The notes beneath the pieces were generated by a model. It ran no database searches. It was not told the origin of the DNA and saw nothing but the letters and a program-made list of their open reading frames with translations. The position numbers and the translations under genes were made by a program. From positions 1 to 7,978 of the forward strand of contig CAZOAR010000074.1 in the NCBI GenBank assembly GCA_964577985.1: a stretch of 7,978 nt of DNA, in the 5' to 3' direction. The stretch's first letter is position 1. Each line of letters opens with the position of its first letter. Below are positions 1 through 6,388 of the stretch, in pieces. The stretch is from CAZOAR01 sp964577985. GTDB taxonomy: Bacteria > Gemmatimonadota > CAZMKB01 > CAZNLH01.

Positions 1-121
1 ATGACATGTGAAGCGGAGATGTTATAGCAGTTTAACCAGATTTTCCGGGGAGACTCCTGGTGTTCCTGATGCATCGGGACATCGAGTGTAGCTATCGCAC
101 CAGGGACGACCGGGCTACTCG

Positions 122-772
122 TCAGCCTGGCGGTTCTTGTTCGACTATGAACAGGAGAGACCCGTGTCTGACCTCCGACGTGTCGCCGGGGATGATCCGC
201 CTGATCACGGCCACGGGTGGAAACTCCGGCTCTCCTGGATAGACTATGGGGTTGAAGCACTTCATCACCTCGACCAGCCCCAGGACGGTCCCTGTACGGA
301 TTGTTTCTCCCTCCTCGACGTAGTTCAATGCCTGAGGGTTCGGCCTGCGATAGAATATGCCGTCTGTTGGTGATCTGAGGCCGAACAATCCTTCCGGGAC
401 TCCTTCCTCTGAAGCCTCTTTCTTCGCCCTCGTCCCCGCGGTGTCGGCGCCCGCAGCGGTGTGAATCCGGGGCCCGATGCTGAACAGGGGCTGTCCGTAC
501 TCGACACACTCCTTCCTGCTCGTGACCCTGAGGTCGATCACTATGCCACGATGTCCTTCCGGTATGAGGAGGTGATAGTAACGGTTGAGCATGGTGAGAT
601 AGCCGGCGAAAGAGCCTGGCTTCACGTATGAGCCCACCGCGGGAGGACGGTTGTACAAACCGACACTCGGGGAGAGCACCTCAAAAGATCCTTTCTGCTC
701 CGGGGATTCACGGACTATGCATGTTTTCGACTTCCCCATGAGTCTTGTGAGGTCTTTGTCCGTCGGGGTCAT
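122..772 (-). CDS. Biotin carboxyl carrier protein with tandem biotinyl-like domains
   Basis: This 216-residue protein is the likely biotin carrier of the acyl-CoA carboxylase encoded just upstream. The C-terminal domain (about 131-211) has the biotinyl fold pattern SPTDGIF, then EVMKCFNPI, with Lys171 as the expected biotinylation site, and a final turn GSLLFIVE. The residue after the lysine is Cys172 where Met is usual. The N-terminal domain (about 32-100) aligns with the second one (SPSVGLYNRPP against SPTDGIFYRRP, GYLTMLNRYY against GLVEVMKCFN) but has Asn63 where the lysine should be, so it cannot carry biotin. An Ala/Glu-rich linker (about 102-128) joins them. The start is supported by GAGAGG about 6 nt upstream, and the gene begins 10 nt after the carboxyltransferase stop. 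Single-domain carriers are shorter in this region. Carrier role: confident. Reading of the first domain as a degenerate copy: from my own alignment by eye. Confidence 0.88.
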   Translation of the reverse strand: MTPTDKDLTRLMGKSKTCIVRESPEQKGSFEVLSPSVGLYNRPPAVGSYVKPGSFAGYLTMLNRYYHLLIPEGHRGIVIDLRVTSRKECVEYGQPLFSIGPRIHTAAGADTAGTRAKKEASEEGVPEGLFGLRSPTDGIFYRRPNPQALNYVEEGETIRTGTVLGLVEVMKCFNPIVYPGEPEFPPVAVIRRIIPGDTSEVRHGSLLFIVEQEPPG

Positions 773-782
773 AATTCCTCTC

Positions 783-2516
783 TCAGATGTCAGTGAGTGT
801 CTGGATATCGTGCATCGACCATATCCTGGGGTTCTTGACCCTGCGGTAGCCTGTGGACTGATAGCACATCTCGACGATCGCCCTCAGGTACGTCCTGATC
901 TCGTGTGACAGAACAACCTCGTCGGTGTCCATAAGCGACGCGGATTTGATCGGATCCATGTCCCTCGTGATGCGATCCTCGACACTGCTCATCCCTTCTT
1001 CTATCTCCCTCTGCTCCGCGGGATCCTTCGATATGATCTCGAAATTGTCGTCAAGCTTCGTCCTGAATGCGCCTATCGCCAGAGTCCTCCCCTCCATGAC
1101 CGCCAGCCGCGTAATGGGTGTTGAAAGCTGGAGAACGGGGTCGTAGGGGATCCCGGACATCGCGTAATAGCCGGCCCCGGAGGCCTTTCTCAGCAATACG
1201 GTAACCATGGGGACGCTGTTCGTGGAGTTGGTGTATATGAGGTTGGAGCCGTATCCGAGAAGGCCTTCCTTCTCCGCTTCGGCGCCGATGTCAAATCCTG
1301 ATATGTCCTGAAGCCAGATGACAGGTATTCCGTCATCGTTGCATGTCCTGGAGAACAGAGAGATCTTCGCAATCCCTTCGCGGTAGAGTATGCCGCCCGG
1401 TCGTTTCTGGTCGGGATGCTCAGGATGGGAGATGAGACGCTGGTTGTTGGCTATGATCCCGACGTACAGCCCTCCGATCCTTGCGATGCCCGTGATCATC
1501 TCCTCACCTCTGCCAGGCAGTATCTCCCAGAAGAGGCTCGAGTCCGCCAGCCTCGCAATGACCTGCCGTGTGTCGTATGACATTCTGTAGTCGCTCGGGA
1601 ATATGTACTTGAGCTCGTCGCAGTGGTGGAGAGGCTGATCAGTATCGCCCCCAAACTTGTAATATTCTATCCCGGTGGACGGAAGGAGCGAGACATCCCT
1701 TCGGATCATTTCGAGGACCGCGGGATCGTCCGGTCCCCTGAAGTCTGCGCAGTTCGATATATGGACGTGAACATCGGCTCCGCCAATAGTGAGAGACGTT
1801 ATGTTCTGCGCTTTTCCTCCCTTGATCAAGGCCGCACCGGCGATCACCATGTAAGCCTGCTCGGTCATGTAAACACGGTCGCTGATAATCGGCATGTAAC
1901 CGCCGCCCGCGATGCAGTCCCCGAAGACTGCCGCTATCTGCGGGACGCCGTTGGCGCTGAGGAGACTGTTCATCGTAAAGATATGGCCGGCACCCGTCGG
2001 TCCGGGAAAAGAACGGCTCTGTTCGGGAAGGTAGAGGCCGCTGCAGTCGACGAGGTATATTACCGGGATCCTGAGCCGGAGAGCGATGTGTTGCGCCCGT
2101 TCGATCTTCTCCGGCGTCATGGGCCACCATGCTCCCGATGCGACGGTGTTGTCGTTGGCTATGACCATCGTGTATCGATTGCCTATCTTGACGAATGCCG
2201 TGACAACACCCGCGCCGGGGCTGGTCCTGGCATCCTTTCCTTCACCGAACTCCCGGCCGTAGTTGACAAAGGTGCCGACGGGTAGAACCTCCGTGTCGGG
2301 GTCCTTGAGCGCCTCTATGCGCTCCCAGGCGGTCAGCTTCCCTTTCGCGTGAACGCGGTCCACATATTCGCTTCCCCATCCGCTCTTCACCTCTCTCCGC
2401 TTTTCGGCGATCGAGGCCTCGAGAGATTTCATCGCCGTGGCGTTTTCCCTGCTCTCCTCAACCGACATGAAGGAATCGAGTGGGGTGCCGATCGGTTGCA
2501 GTAGTACTTTAGCCAT
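783..2516 (-). CDS. Acyl-CoA carboxylase carboxyltransferase subunit (GcdA/PccB-like)
   Basis: A 577-residue single-chain carboxyltransferase with two crotonase-like halves, which moves the carboxyl group between biotin on the carrier and an acyl-CoA. The N half (about 50-300) shows VDCSGLYLPEQ (156-166), the oxyanion-loop motif IAGGGYMP (202-209) and GGADVH (245-250). The C half (about 310-560) shows SYDTRQVIARLAD (313-325), WLQDISGFDIG (401-411) and the second oxyanion loop RKASGAGYYAMSG (443-455). The layout and length resemble glutaconyl-CoA decarboxylase alpha subunit (GcdA, about 590 residues) as well as PccB. A biotin carboxylase gene directly upstream favours an ATP-dependent carboxylase over a sodium-pump decarboxylase, and no membrane subunit is visible. 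The start codon lies inside the end of accC (8-nt overlap), implying coupled translation. The acyl-CoA substrate (acetyl, propionyl or other) cannot be told from sequence by eye. Confidence 0.93.
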   Translation of the reverse strand: MAKVLLQPIGTPLDSFMSVEESRENATAMKSLEASIAEKRREVKSGWGSEYVDRVHAKGKLTAWERIEALKDPDTEVLPVGTFVNYGREFGEGKDARTSPGAGVVTAFVKIGNRYTMVIANDNTVASGAWWPMTPEKIERAQHIALRLRIPVIYLVDCSGLYLPEQSRSFPGPTGAGHIFTMNSLLSANGVPQIAAVFGDCIAGGGYMPIISDRVYMTEQAYMVIAGAALIKGGKAQNITSLTIGGADVHVHISNCADFRGPDDPAVLEMIRRDVSLLPSTGIEYYKFGGDTDQPLHHCDELKYIFPSDYRMSYDTRQVIARLADSSLFWEILPGRGEEMITGIARIGGLYVGIIANNQRLISHPEHPDQKRPGGILYREGIAKISLFSRTCNDDGIPVIWLQDISGFDIGAEAEKEGLLGYGSNLIYTNSTNSVPMVTVLLRKASGAGYYAMSGIPYDPVLQLSTPITRLAVMEGRTLAIGAFRTKLDDNFEIISKDPAEQREIEEGMSSVEDRITRDMDPIKSASLMDTDEVVLSHEIRTYLRAIVEMCYQSTGYRRVKNPRIWSMHDIQTLTDI

Positions 2517-3873
2517 TGTGTCGCTGCCCTTCTTCGGTCATCAGTTCGGTGATGAAGTCAGTGTTGTAGGTGCCTTCCTGAAACCCGGCCGCAGCCAGTA
2601 TCTTCTTGTGTAGCGGGATCGTCGTACTGACTCCCTCGATCCTGAACGCTTCGAGGGCGCTCATGACGGTCCTGATCGCGCTTTTTCTGTCCGGTCCGTG
2701 GCCTATGAGCTTGCAGATCATCGAATCGTAGAAAGGGGGAATCGTGTAACCTTTCTCGATATGCGTGTCTATCCTCACGCCGTCCCCTGCCGGAGCCTCA
2801 AAGGCGGTAATCGTCCCGGGATCCGGTTTGAAACCATCGGACGGATCCTCGGCGTTGATCCTTACCTCGATCGCGTTTCCATCGAGATCTATGTCGTCCT
2901 GTGTCACGCTCAGCCTGCAGTTGGCCGCGATTCTCAACTGCTCCTTCACGATATCGACACCTGTCACCATCTCCGTTACCGGATGCTCCACCTGCAGCCT
3001 TGCGTTCATCTCCATGAAATAGAGGCTGCCGTCGACATCCCGCAGAAACTCCACCGTCCCGGCGTTTACATAACCGGCGGCCGCCACCGCCCTGGAGACC
3101 TTCCTTCCAAGGCTGTCTCGCACATTGCCGTCGATAACAGGCGATGGAGATTCCTCAAGCAGTTTCTGATGGTTCCTCTGGATGGAGCATTCCCGCTCGC
3201 CAAGGTGAATCGCGTTGCCGAACGCATCGGCCAGCACCTGGAATTCTATATGTCTGCCACCGGTGATAAACTTCTCCATATAAAGCGCGGCGTTACCGAA
3301 CGCCTTCTCCGCCTCCAGCGATGCTTCGCTGAACGCACGCTTCACTTCACCGGCCTCCATGATCATTCTCATCCCCTTGCCACCTCCACCCGCGCTTGCC
3401 TTCAGGAGCACTGGAAAGCCGATCGCCGCGGCGGCCTTCTCCGCGTCCGCGACGCTGTCGATTGTGCCATCGGAGCCGGGGATGGGGTCGAGCCCCAGGT
3501 CAGTCATGGTCCTCCGCGCCCTCGCTTTGTCACCCATTAGACGAATTGCGTGGGGTGGGGGGCCGATAAATGTGATTTTGCTCTGGGCGCAAAGTGCGGA
3601 AAAGATATAGTTCTCGGCGAGAAAACCATAACCCGGGTGGAGCGCCTGGCAGTCGTTCTGGATAGCGGCCTGCAGGATGGCCTCCATATTGAGATAGCTC
3701 CCGGTGCTCCTCGATCCGCCTATGCAGACGGTCTTGTCAGCGTATTTGATATGCGGGGATGCTCTATCCGCTTCGGAATATGCCGCCACGGTACGGATTC
3801 CCAGGTCGCTGCACGTCCTTATCACCCGTAGGGCGATCTCGCCTCGATTCGCTATGAGTATGGATCGGAACAC
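2509..3873 (-). CDS. accC: Biotin carboxylase subunit of acyl-CoA carboxylase
   Basis: Carboxylates the biotin on the carrier protein using ATP and bicarbonate, the first half-reaction of the carboxylase. All three regions are present: N-terminal domain (FRSILIANRGEIA, HPGYGFLAEN), ATP-grasp domain (GGGGKGMR loop, ECSIQRNHQKL, EFL, FMEMNARLQVEHPVTE) and the C-terminal domain (EVRINAEDP, YDSMICKLI). I chose the GTG at 3873, giving 454 residues: AGGAG sits 5 nt upstream, whereas for the in-frame GTG at 3879 the AGGA touches the start codon. With this start, R292, E296 and R338 carry the same numbers as the catalytic residues of Escherichia coli AccC, and N290, E288 and K237 also fall at or next to their counterparts. 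It is the first gene of the operon and overlaps the carboxyltransferase start by 8 nt. Nothing looks broken. Pyruvate carboxylase is excluded because there is no fused carboxyltransferase or carrier. Confidence 0.96.
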   Translation of the reverse strand: MFRSILIANRGEIALRVIRTCSDLGIRTVAAYSEADRASPHIKYADKTVCIGGSRSTGSYLNMEAILQAAIQNDCQALHPGYGFLAENYIFSALCAQSKITFIGPPPHAIRLMGDKARARRTMTDLGLDPIPGSDGTIDSVADAEKAAAAIGFPVLLKASAGGGGKGMRMIMEAGEVKRAFSEASLEAEKAFGNAALYMEKFITGGRHIEFQVLADAFGNAIHLGERECSIQRNHQKLLEESPSPVIDGNVRDSLGRKVSRAVAAAGYVNAGTVEFLRDVDGSLYFMEMNARLQVEHPVTEMVTGVDIVKEQLRIAANCRLSVTQDDIDLDGNAIEVRINAEDPSDGFKPDPGTITAFEAPAGDGVRIDTHIEKGYTIPPFYDSMICKLIGHGPDRKSAIRTVMSALEAFRIEGVSTTIPLHKKILAAAGFQEGTYNTDFITELMTEEGQRHNG

Positions 3874-3901
3874 ACCCACTCCTATTATGGCTTCTTTTCC
3901 A

Positions 3902-3922
3902 CTCCCGCGAAGGTTGCGGGAG
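3902..3922 (-). promoter_or_regulatory. Leader hairpin upstream of accC
   Basis: A perfect 7-bp inverted repeat, CTCCCGC and GCGGGAG, separated by a 7-nt loop, lies in the presumed 5' leader of the carboxylase operon, ending about 29 nt before the chosen start codon. It is GC-rich and should fold in RNA. No run of U follows on the minus strand, so it does not look like an intrinsic terminator. It could stabilise the transcript or bind a regulator. Structure is seen; role is unknown. Confidence 0.4.
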
Positions 3923-3973
3923 GGTCGGACAAACTTGCATGCCCCGGCAAAAAAGTAGAGGCAGCCGCCAACA

Positions 3974-4003
3974 ATTGTAACACCAATCGCGATTGTAAAT
4001 CAA
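3974..4003 (-). promoter_or_regulatory. Candidate promoter of the carboxylase operon
   Basis: On the minus strand TTGATT (4003-3998) and TACAAT (3979-3974) are separated by 18 nt. They match the sigma70 -35 box at 4 of 6 and the -10 box at 5 of 6. The spacer contains the perfect 10-bp palindrome AATCGCGATT (3985-3994), and ACAATTGT (3971-3978) overlaps the -10 box, so a repressor could act here. The implied leader is about 95 nt and includes the hairpin at 3902-3922. Match by eye only. Confidence 0.35.
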
Positions 4004-4164
4004 GGGGAAAGTTATGTCCCGCCGTAAGTTCACAAGCTGGCACGGAATCATAACTGAACTGGTCTGAATTTTGCGGTTATGTTCTCCAGCCGGTTCCGCA
4101 AAGGTGGTGGGGTTGTTTCCGGATGGGCCGCGTTATCTTAAACCTGTCGCTGGAGAGAGATACG

Positions 4165-5052
4165 ATGTCTAGGGAAAAATCATCGCGACCAAACAAGCTC
4201 AAGACTTTCCTGTCACCGAAGCCCAAGATATGCAGCGCCGTGGATGAGGAGAAACAGCCTGATCTCGAGCGGCTCGACTCCCGTCTCTGCGAGTTTTACA
4301 ACAGCGATTACGCGCCTCGATACTATGAATCTGCCGAGAAGAGGAATGATGTTTGGACCGCCGACATGAAGGGCCACATGCATCTGAGGAACGCTATACC
4401 CGTTGGCAGCAGTGTCATCGATCTTGGTTGCGGATCGATTCACTCGTGCCGGAACCTGGCGGAACGCGAGGTGGATTACACAGGAGTCGACTGGTCCGAG
4501 GAGCAGATAGCCCTCAACCGGGAACTGATGCCGGATCACACCTTCCTCGCATCGTCGCTCTACAGGGTCCCGCTGCCCGAGGAGACATTCGACGTGGCGA
4601 TAAGCCTCTATGTGATCGAGCATGTCGTCTGGCCTCATCGCTTTCTCGATGAGATCTACCGGCTCGTCAGACCGGGGGGGTTGATGGGTATCCTCTGCCC
4701 TCCTTTCAGGATCAGAAACACCATCAAGTCGTTCGAGTTCGGGCTGAGCCCGCGCCCCTTCAGCGAGAAACTGAAACTGGGCCATTTCGTGGACGCCACG
4801 GTTCACCTCTACCAGCACCGCGTCAGCTATCCCCACTACCTGGAGAAGCACTTCCATGATGGCTCCGATGAGGAGCAATTCCTCATCAACCTGGAGCCGG
4901 TCTGCCTGGAGAAGAAGGAGTGGTTCCCGGACGCTGACGCCGTCTACCTGACAGACACGAAGGAAATCGTATCCCACCTGGCCTCGAAGGGATCTGAACT
5001 GATCGAGGAATGGCCAGACCACGCCTATGTCCTGATGCGAAAGAGAGGATAG
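4165..5052 (+). CDS. Class I SAM-dependent methyltransferase
   Basis: A 295-residue protein with a Rossmann-type methyltransferase core. Motif I is VIDLGCGS (84-91), which binds the methionine part of SAM. The acidic end of strand 2 is in YTGVDWS (Asp109). Motif IV/V is FDVAISLYVIEHV (142-154), and LVRPGGLMGILCPP (167-180) is the post-motif region typical of the Methyltransf_11 group. A charged N-terminal extension (1-80) and a C-terminal part after residue 180 probably set the substrate, which I cannot identify. No signal peptide or membrane segment, so cytosolic. I chose the ATG at 4165 because GGAGAG lies 7 nt upstream. An in-frame ATG at 4123 would add 14 residues but has a weaker, more distant GGTGGGG. 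It is transcribed away from the carboxylase operon and has no intact downstream partner, so context gives no clue to its job. Confidence 0.85.
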   Translation: MSREKSSRPNKLKTFLSPKPKICSAVDEEKQPDLERLDSRLCEFYNSDYAPRYYESAEKRNDVWTADMKGHMHLRNAIPVGSSVIDLGCGSIHSCRNLAEREVDYTGVDWSEEQIALNRELMPDHTFLASSLYRVPLPEETFDVAISLYVIEHVVWPHRFLDEIYRLVRPGGLMGILCPPFRIRNTIKSFEFGLSPRPFSEKLKLGHFVDATVHLYQHRVSYPHYLEKHFHDGSDEEQFLINLEPVCLEKKEWFPDADAVYLTDTKEIVSHLASKGSELIEEWPDHAYVLMRKRG

Positions 5053-5124
5053 GTCGCCCGGCGCCCGAGCCGCTTGTCTCAACCCGCATATTCACTCCCT
5101 CTGTTCCGACGGGTTTTTCTGTAG

Positions 5125-5938
5125 GACCGATCCTTCTGCTCAAGTCCTTTTCTGCCCACCCTCGATATCTCAGAACTCTTCCAACGAGAAGTTCTCAAGG
5201 CATTCGTCAACGGGGAACTCATCATCGAAAACCGGAACGGCGGCTACGGGTTTTCAAAGGCCGACTACTGGCGCTGGCTGAGCGGTGGGATCGCTGATCC
5301 TTCCGGATTTAACCAGGATTGGTCCTACGTCATCTCGACGGGGCCGTTCGACCTGGCAGCCGGTGATTCGCTCACGGTCGCCTTCGCAACGGGTCGCGCT
5401 CGGGGAGATGGAGCCCTGGGAACCGCAGCCGTACGCGAACCTCGACATCACGGAATACCTGCTCGATTCTGATCACCAGGCCGGATTCATCATGGGGCTG
5501 GCCTACAACCGGGAAAACCGGATGCTCTATCTCGTCGAGTACGGCCGCGACAACGGGAGCGAAGAATCGGTCTTTCACGCATTCGAGATCCTCGAAGCGC
5601 CCGCCGGGGACGATTCCCGGGATACCGACGGGGGTTCATCGAGGCTCCCGCGATCGTACATGCTTTCCCAGAACTTCCCGAACCCGTTCAATCCCTCAAC
5701 CACGATCCGATACGGGATACCGGAGGGCGTGACGGCGGTGAATGTCGAGATCGCGATCTATACCGTGAGGGGACGGCTTGTAGGAAAACTCGTGGACGAG
5801 GAGAATGGGCCCGGACTCTACCAGGTCCACCGGGATGGAAAGGATGCGTCGAACCGAATGGTTCCCTTCGGGCTCTACCTCTACCGGATCGAGGCGGGCG
5901 ACTATCGTTCGTCCCGCAAGATGATCCTGGCGAAATAG
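5125..5938 (+). pseudogene. Truncated, frameshifted secreted protein with type IX sorting domain
   Basis: Remnant of the C-terminal end of a large exported protein. From 5125 one frame reads through ENRNGGYGFSKADYWRWL and STGPFDLAAGDSLTVAFA, a stretch typical of surface proteins in lineages with type IX secretion. Coding then moves to the next frame near 5390-5402, consistent with one extra base, and continues as GEMEPWEPQPYANLDITEY. The end is a FlgD-like / type A C-terminal sorting domain: LSQNFPNPFNPSTTIRYGIP, then FGLYLYRIEAG and RKMILAK at the terminus. The first frame has a stop at 5122-5124 and no start codon, so the 5' part is missing. The frame shift could be a sequencing error, but the missing start could not. 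Which enzyme or adhesin this was cannot be told. Confidence 0.72.
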
Positions 5939-6119
5939 GGATATCCCGCGGACCCATTCCGGTCGTCCAGTCGGGGAGCTTGCTGTTCGGCTTGTAGAAC
6001 GCCTCCGCGGTGAGCATATCTCCCGCCCTCCACCGGAAGTGGATTGCCCGCAGACCGTATACAAGTTCCTTGACTGCGGCATCCTCGAACATGAGTTCGC
6101 CCGGGTCACATGTCCGGAG
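5939..6119 (-). pseudogene. Possible gene fragment, unrecognised
   Basis: On the minus strand, starting just after a stop at 6120-6122, the frame reads CDPGELMFEDAAVKELVYG, then RAIHFRWRAGDMLTAEAFYK and LPDWTTGMG, before it runs into the reverse complement of the sorting-domain gene. The composition looks protein-like and the segment fills a gap no plus-strand gene explains. An ATG at 6092 is present, but there is no clear ribosome site and no stop before the antisense region. I do not recognise the family. It may be a remnant joined here by rearrangement, or a chance open frame. Confidence 0.25.
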
Positions 6120-6163
6120 TTAAAAGTGGAGTTTCTCAATATCTGCCATCCACCCAATTCCGC

Positions 6164-6192
6164 TTGACATGTTCGCACACACCCCTTATAAT
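6164..6192 (+). promoter_or_regulatory. Perfect consensus sigma70 promoter
   Basis: TTGACA at 6164-6169 and TATAAT at 6187-6192 are separated by exactly 17 nt, so both hexamers and the spacing match the sigma70 consensus completely. A transcript would start near 6199. It would cover the glutaminyl-tRNA synthetase remnant and then the lipoprotein gene, giving that gene a leader of about 190 nt. A full match of this kind is unlikely by chance in 8 kb. Confidence 0.8.
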
Positions 6193-6208
6193 CAAATCTG
6201 AAACTTAT

Positions 6209-6388
6209 ATGAGTTTCTATACAAAGGACGCCGAACCCGGAAGCCGCTATCAGGTCCTGCGACATGGCTACTTCTGCGTCGATTCTGCCGGTTCTTCTCC
6301 CGGAAAGCTGGTTTTTAACCGTACGGTGTTACTCCGGGACACCTGGTCCAGGATCGAAAGGGAAGAGGCGAAGAAACAGGCGGGTCAA
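6209..6388 (+). pseudogene. Glutaminyl-tRNA synthetase C-terminal remnant
   Basis: About 60 codons match the extreme C-terminus of glutaminyl-tRNA synthetase (GlnRS): DAEPGSRYQ, then GYFCVDSAGSSPGKLVFNRTV and LRDTW. Escherichia coli GlnRS ends GYFCLDS...KPVFNRTVGLRDTWAKV. The catalytic core and almost all of the anticodon-binding region are absent, so this piece cannot charge tRNA. An ATG at 6209 begins it, about 10 nt after the predicted transcription start and with no Shine-Dalgarno sequence. There is no stop at its end: the frame continues through IEREEAKKQAGQ straight into the Met of the downstream lipoprotein. I infer a fragment left by rearrangement. A functional fusion is unlikely because it would bury the signal peptide. 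Confidence 0.75.

Noticed and set aside
64..79. Near-palindrome TCCTGATGCATCGGGA after the carrier gene as terminator
   Set aside because: It has no loop and no T-run on the minus strand; no better terminator was found in 1-121.
1623..2285. Plus-strand open frame of 220 codons
   Set aside because: Antisense to the carboxyltransferase, no motif and no ribosome site worth noting.
2698..3540. Long plus-strand open frame of 280 codons
   Set aside because: It lies fully antisense to the conserved biotin carboxylase and has no recognisable motif; open only because of codon bias.
4056..4072. FadR-like box (AACTGGTC) between the divergent genes
   Set aside because: Only the left half resembles the FadR site; the right half does not match, so chance is likely.
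4213..5082. Minus-strand open frame of 289 codons
   Set aside because: Mirror of the methyltransferase gene, whose plus-strand reading has clear SAM-binding motifs.
5285..5401. GTG at 5285 as the true start of the sorting-domain protein
   Set aside because: The first 39 codons are low-complexity shadow sequence; in the other frame the same bases encode the typical STGPFDLAAGDSLTVAFA stretch.
6110..6388. Treating 6110-7411 as one 433-residue protein
   Set aside because: It would put a signal peptide and lipobox at residue 94 onward and include both promoter sequence and a GlnRS tail.
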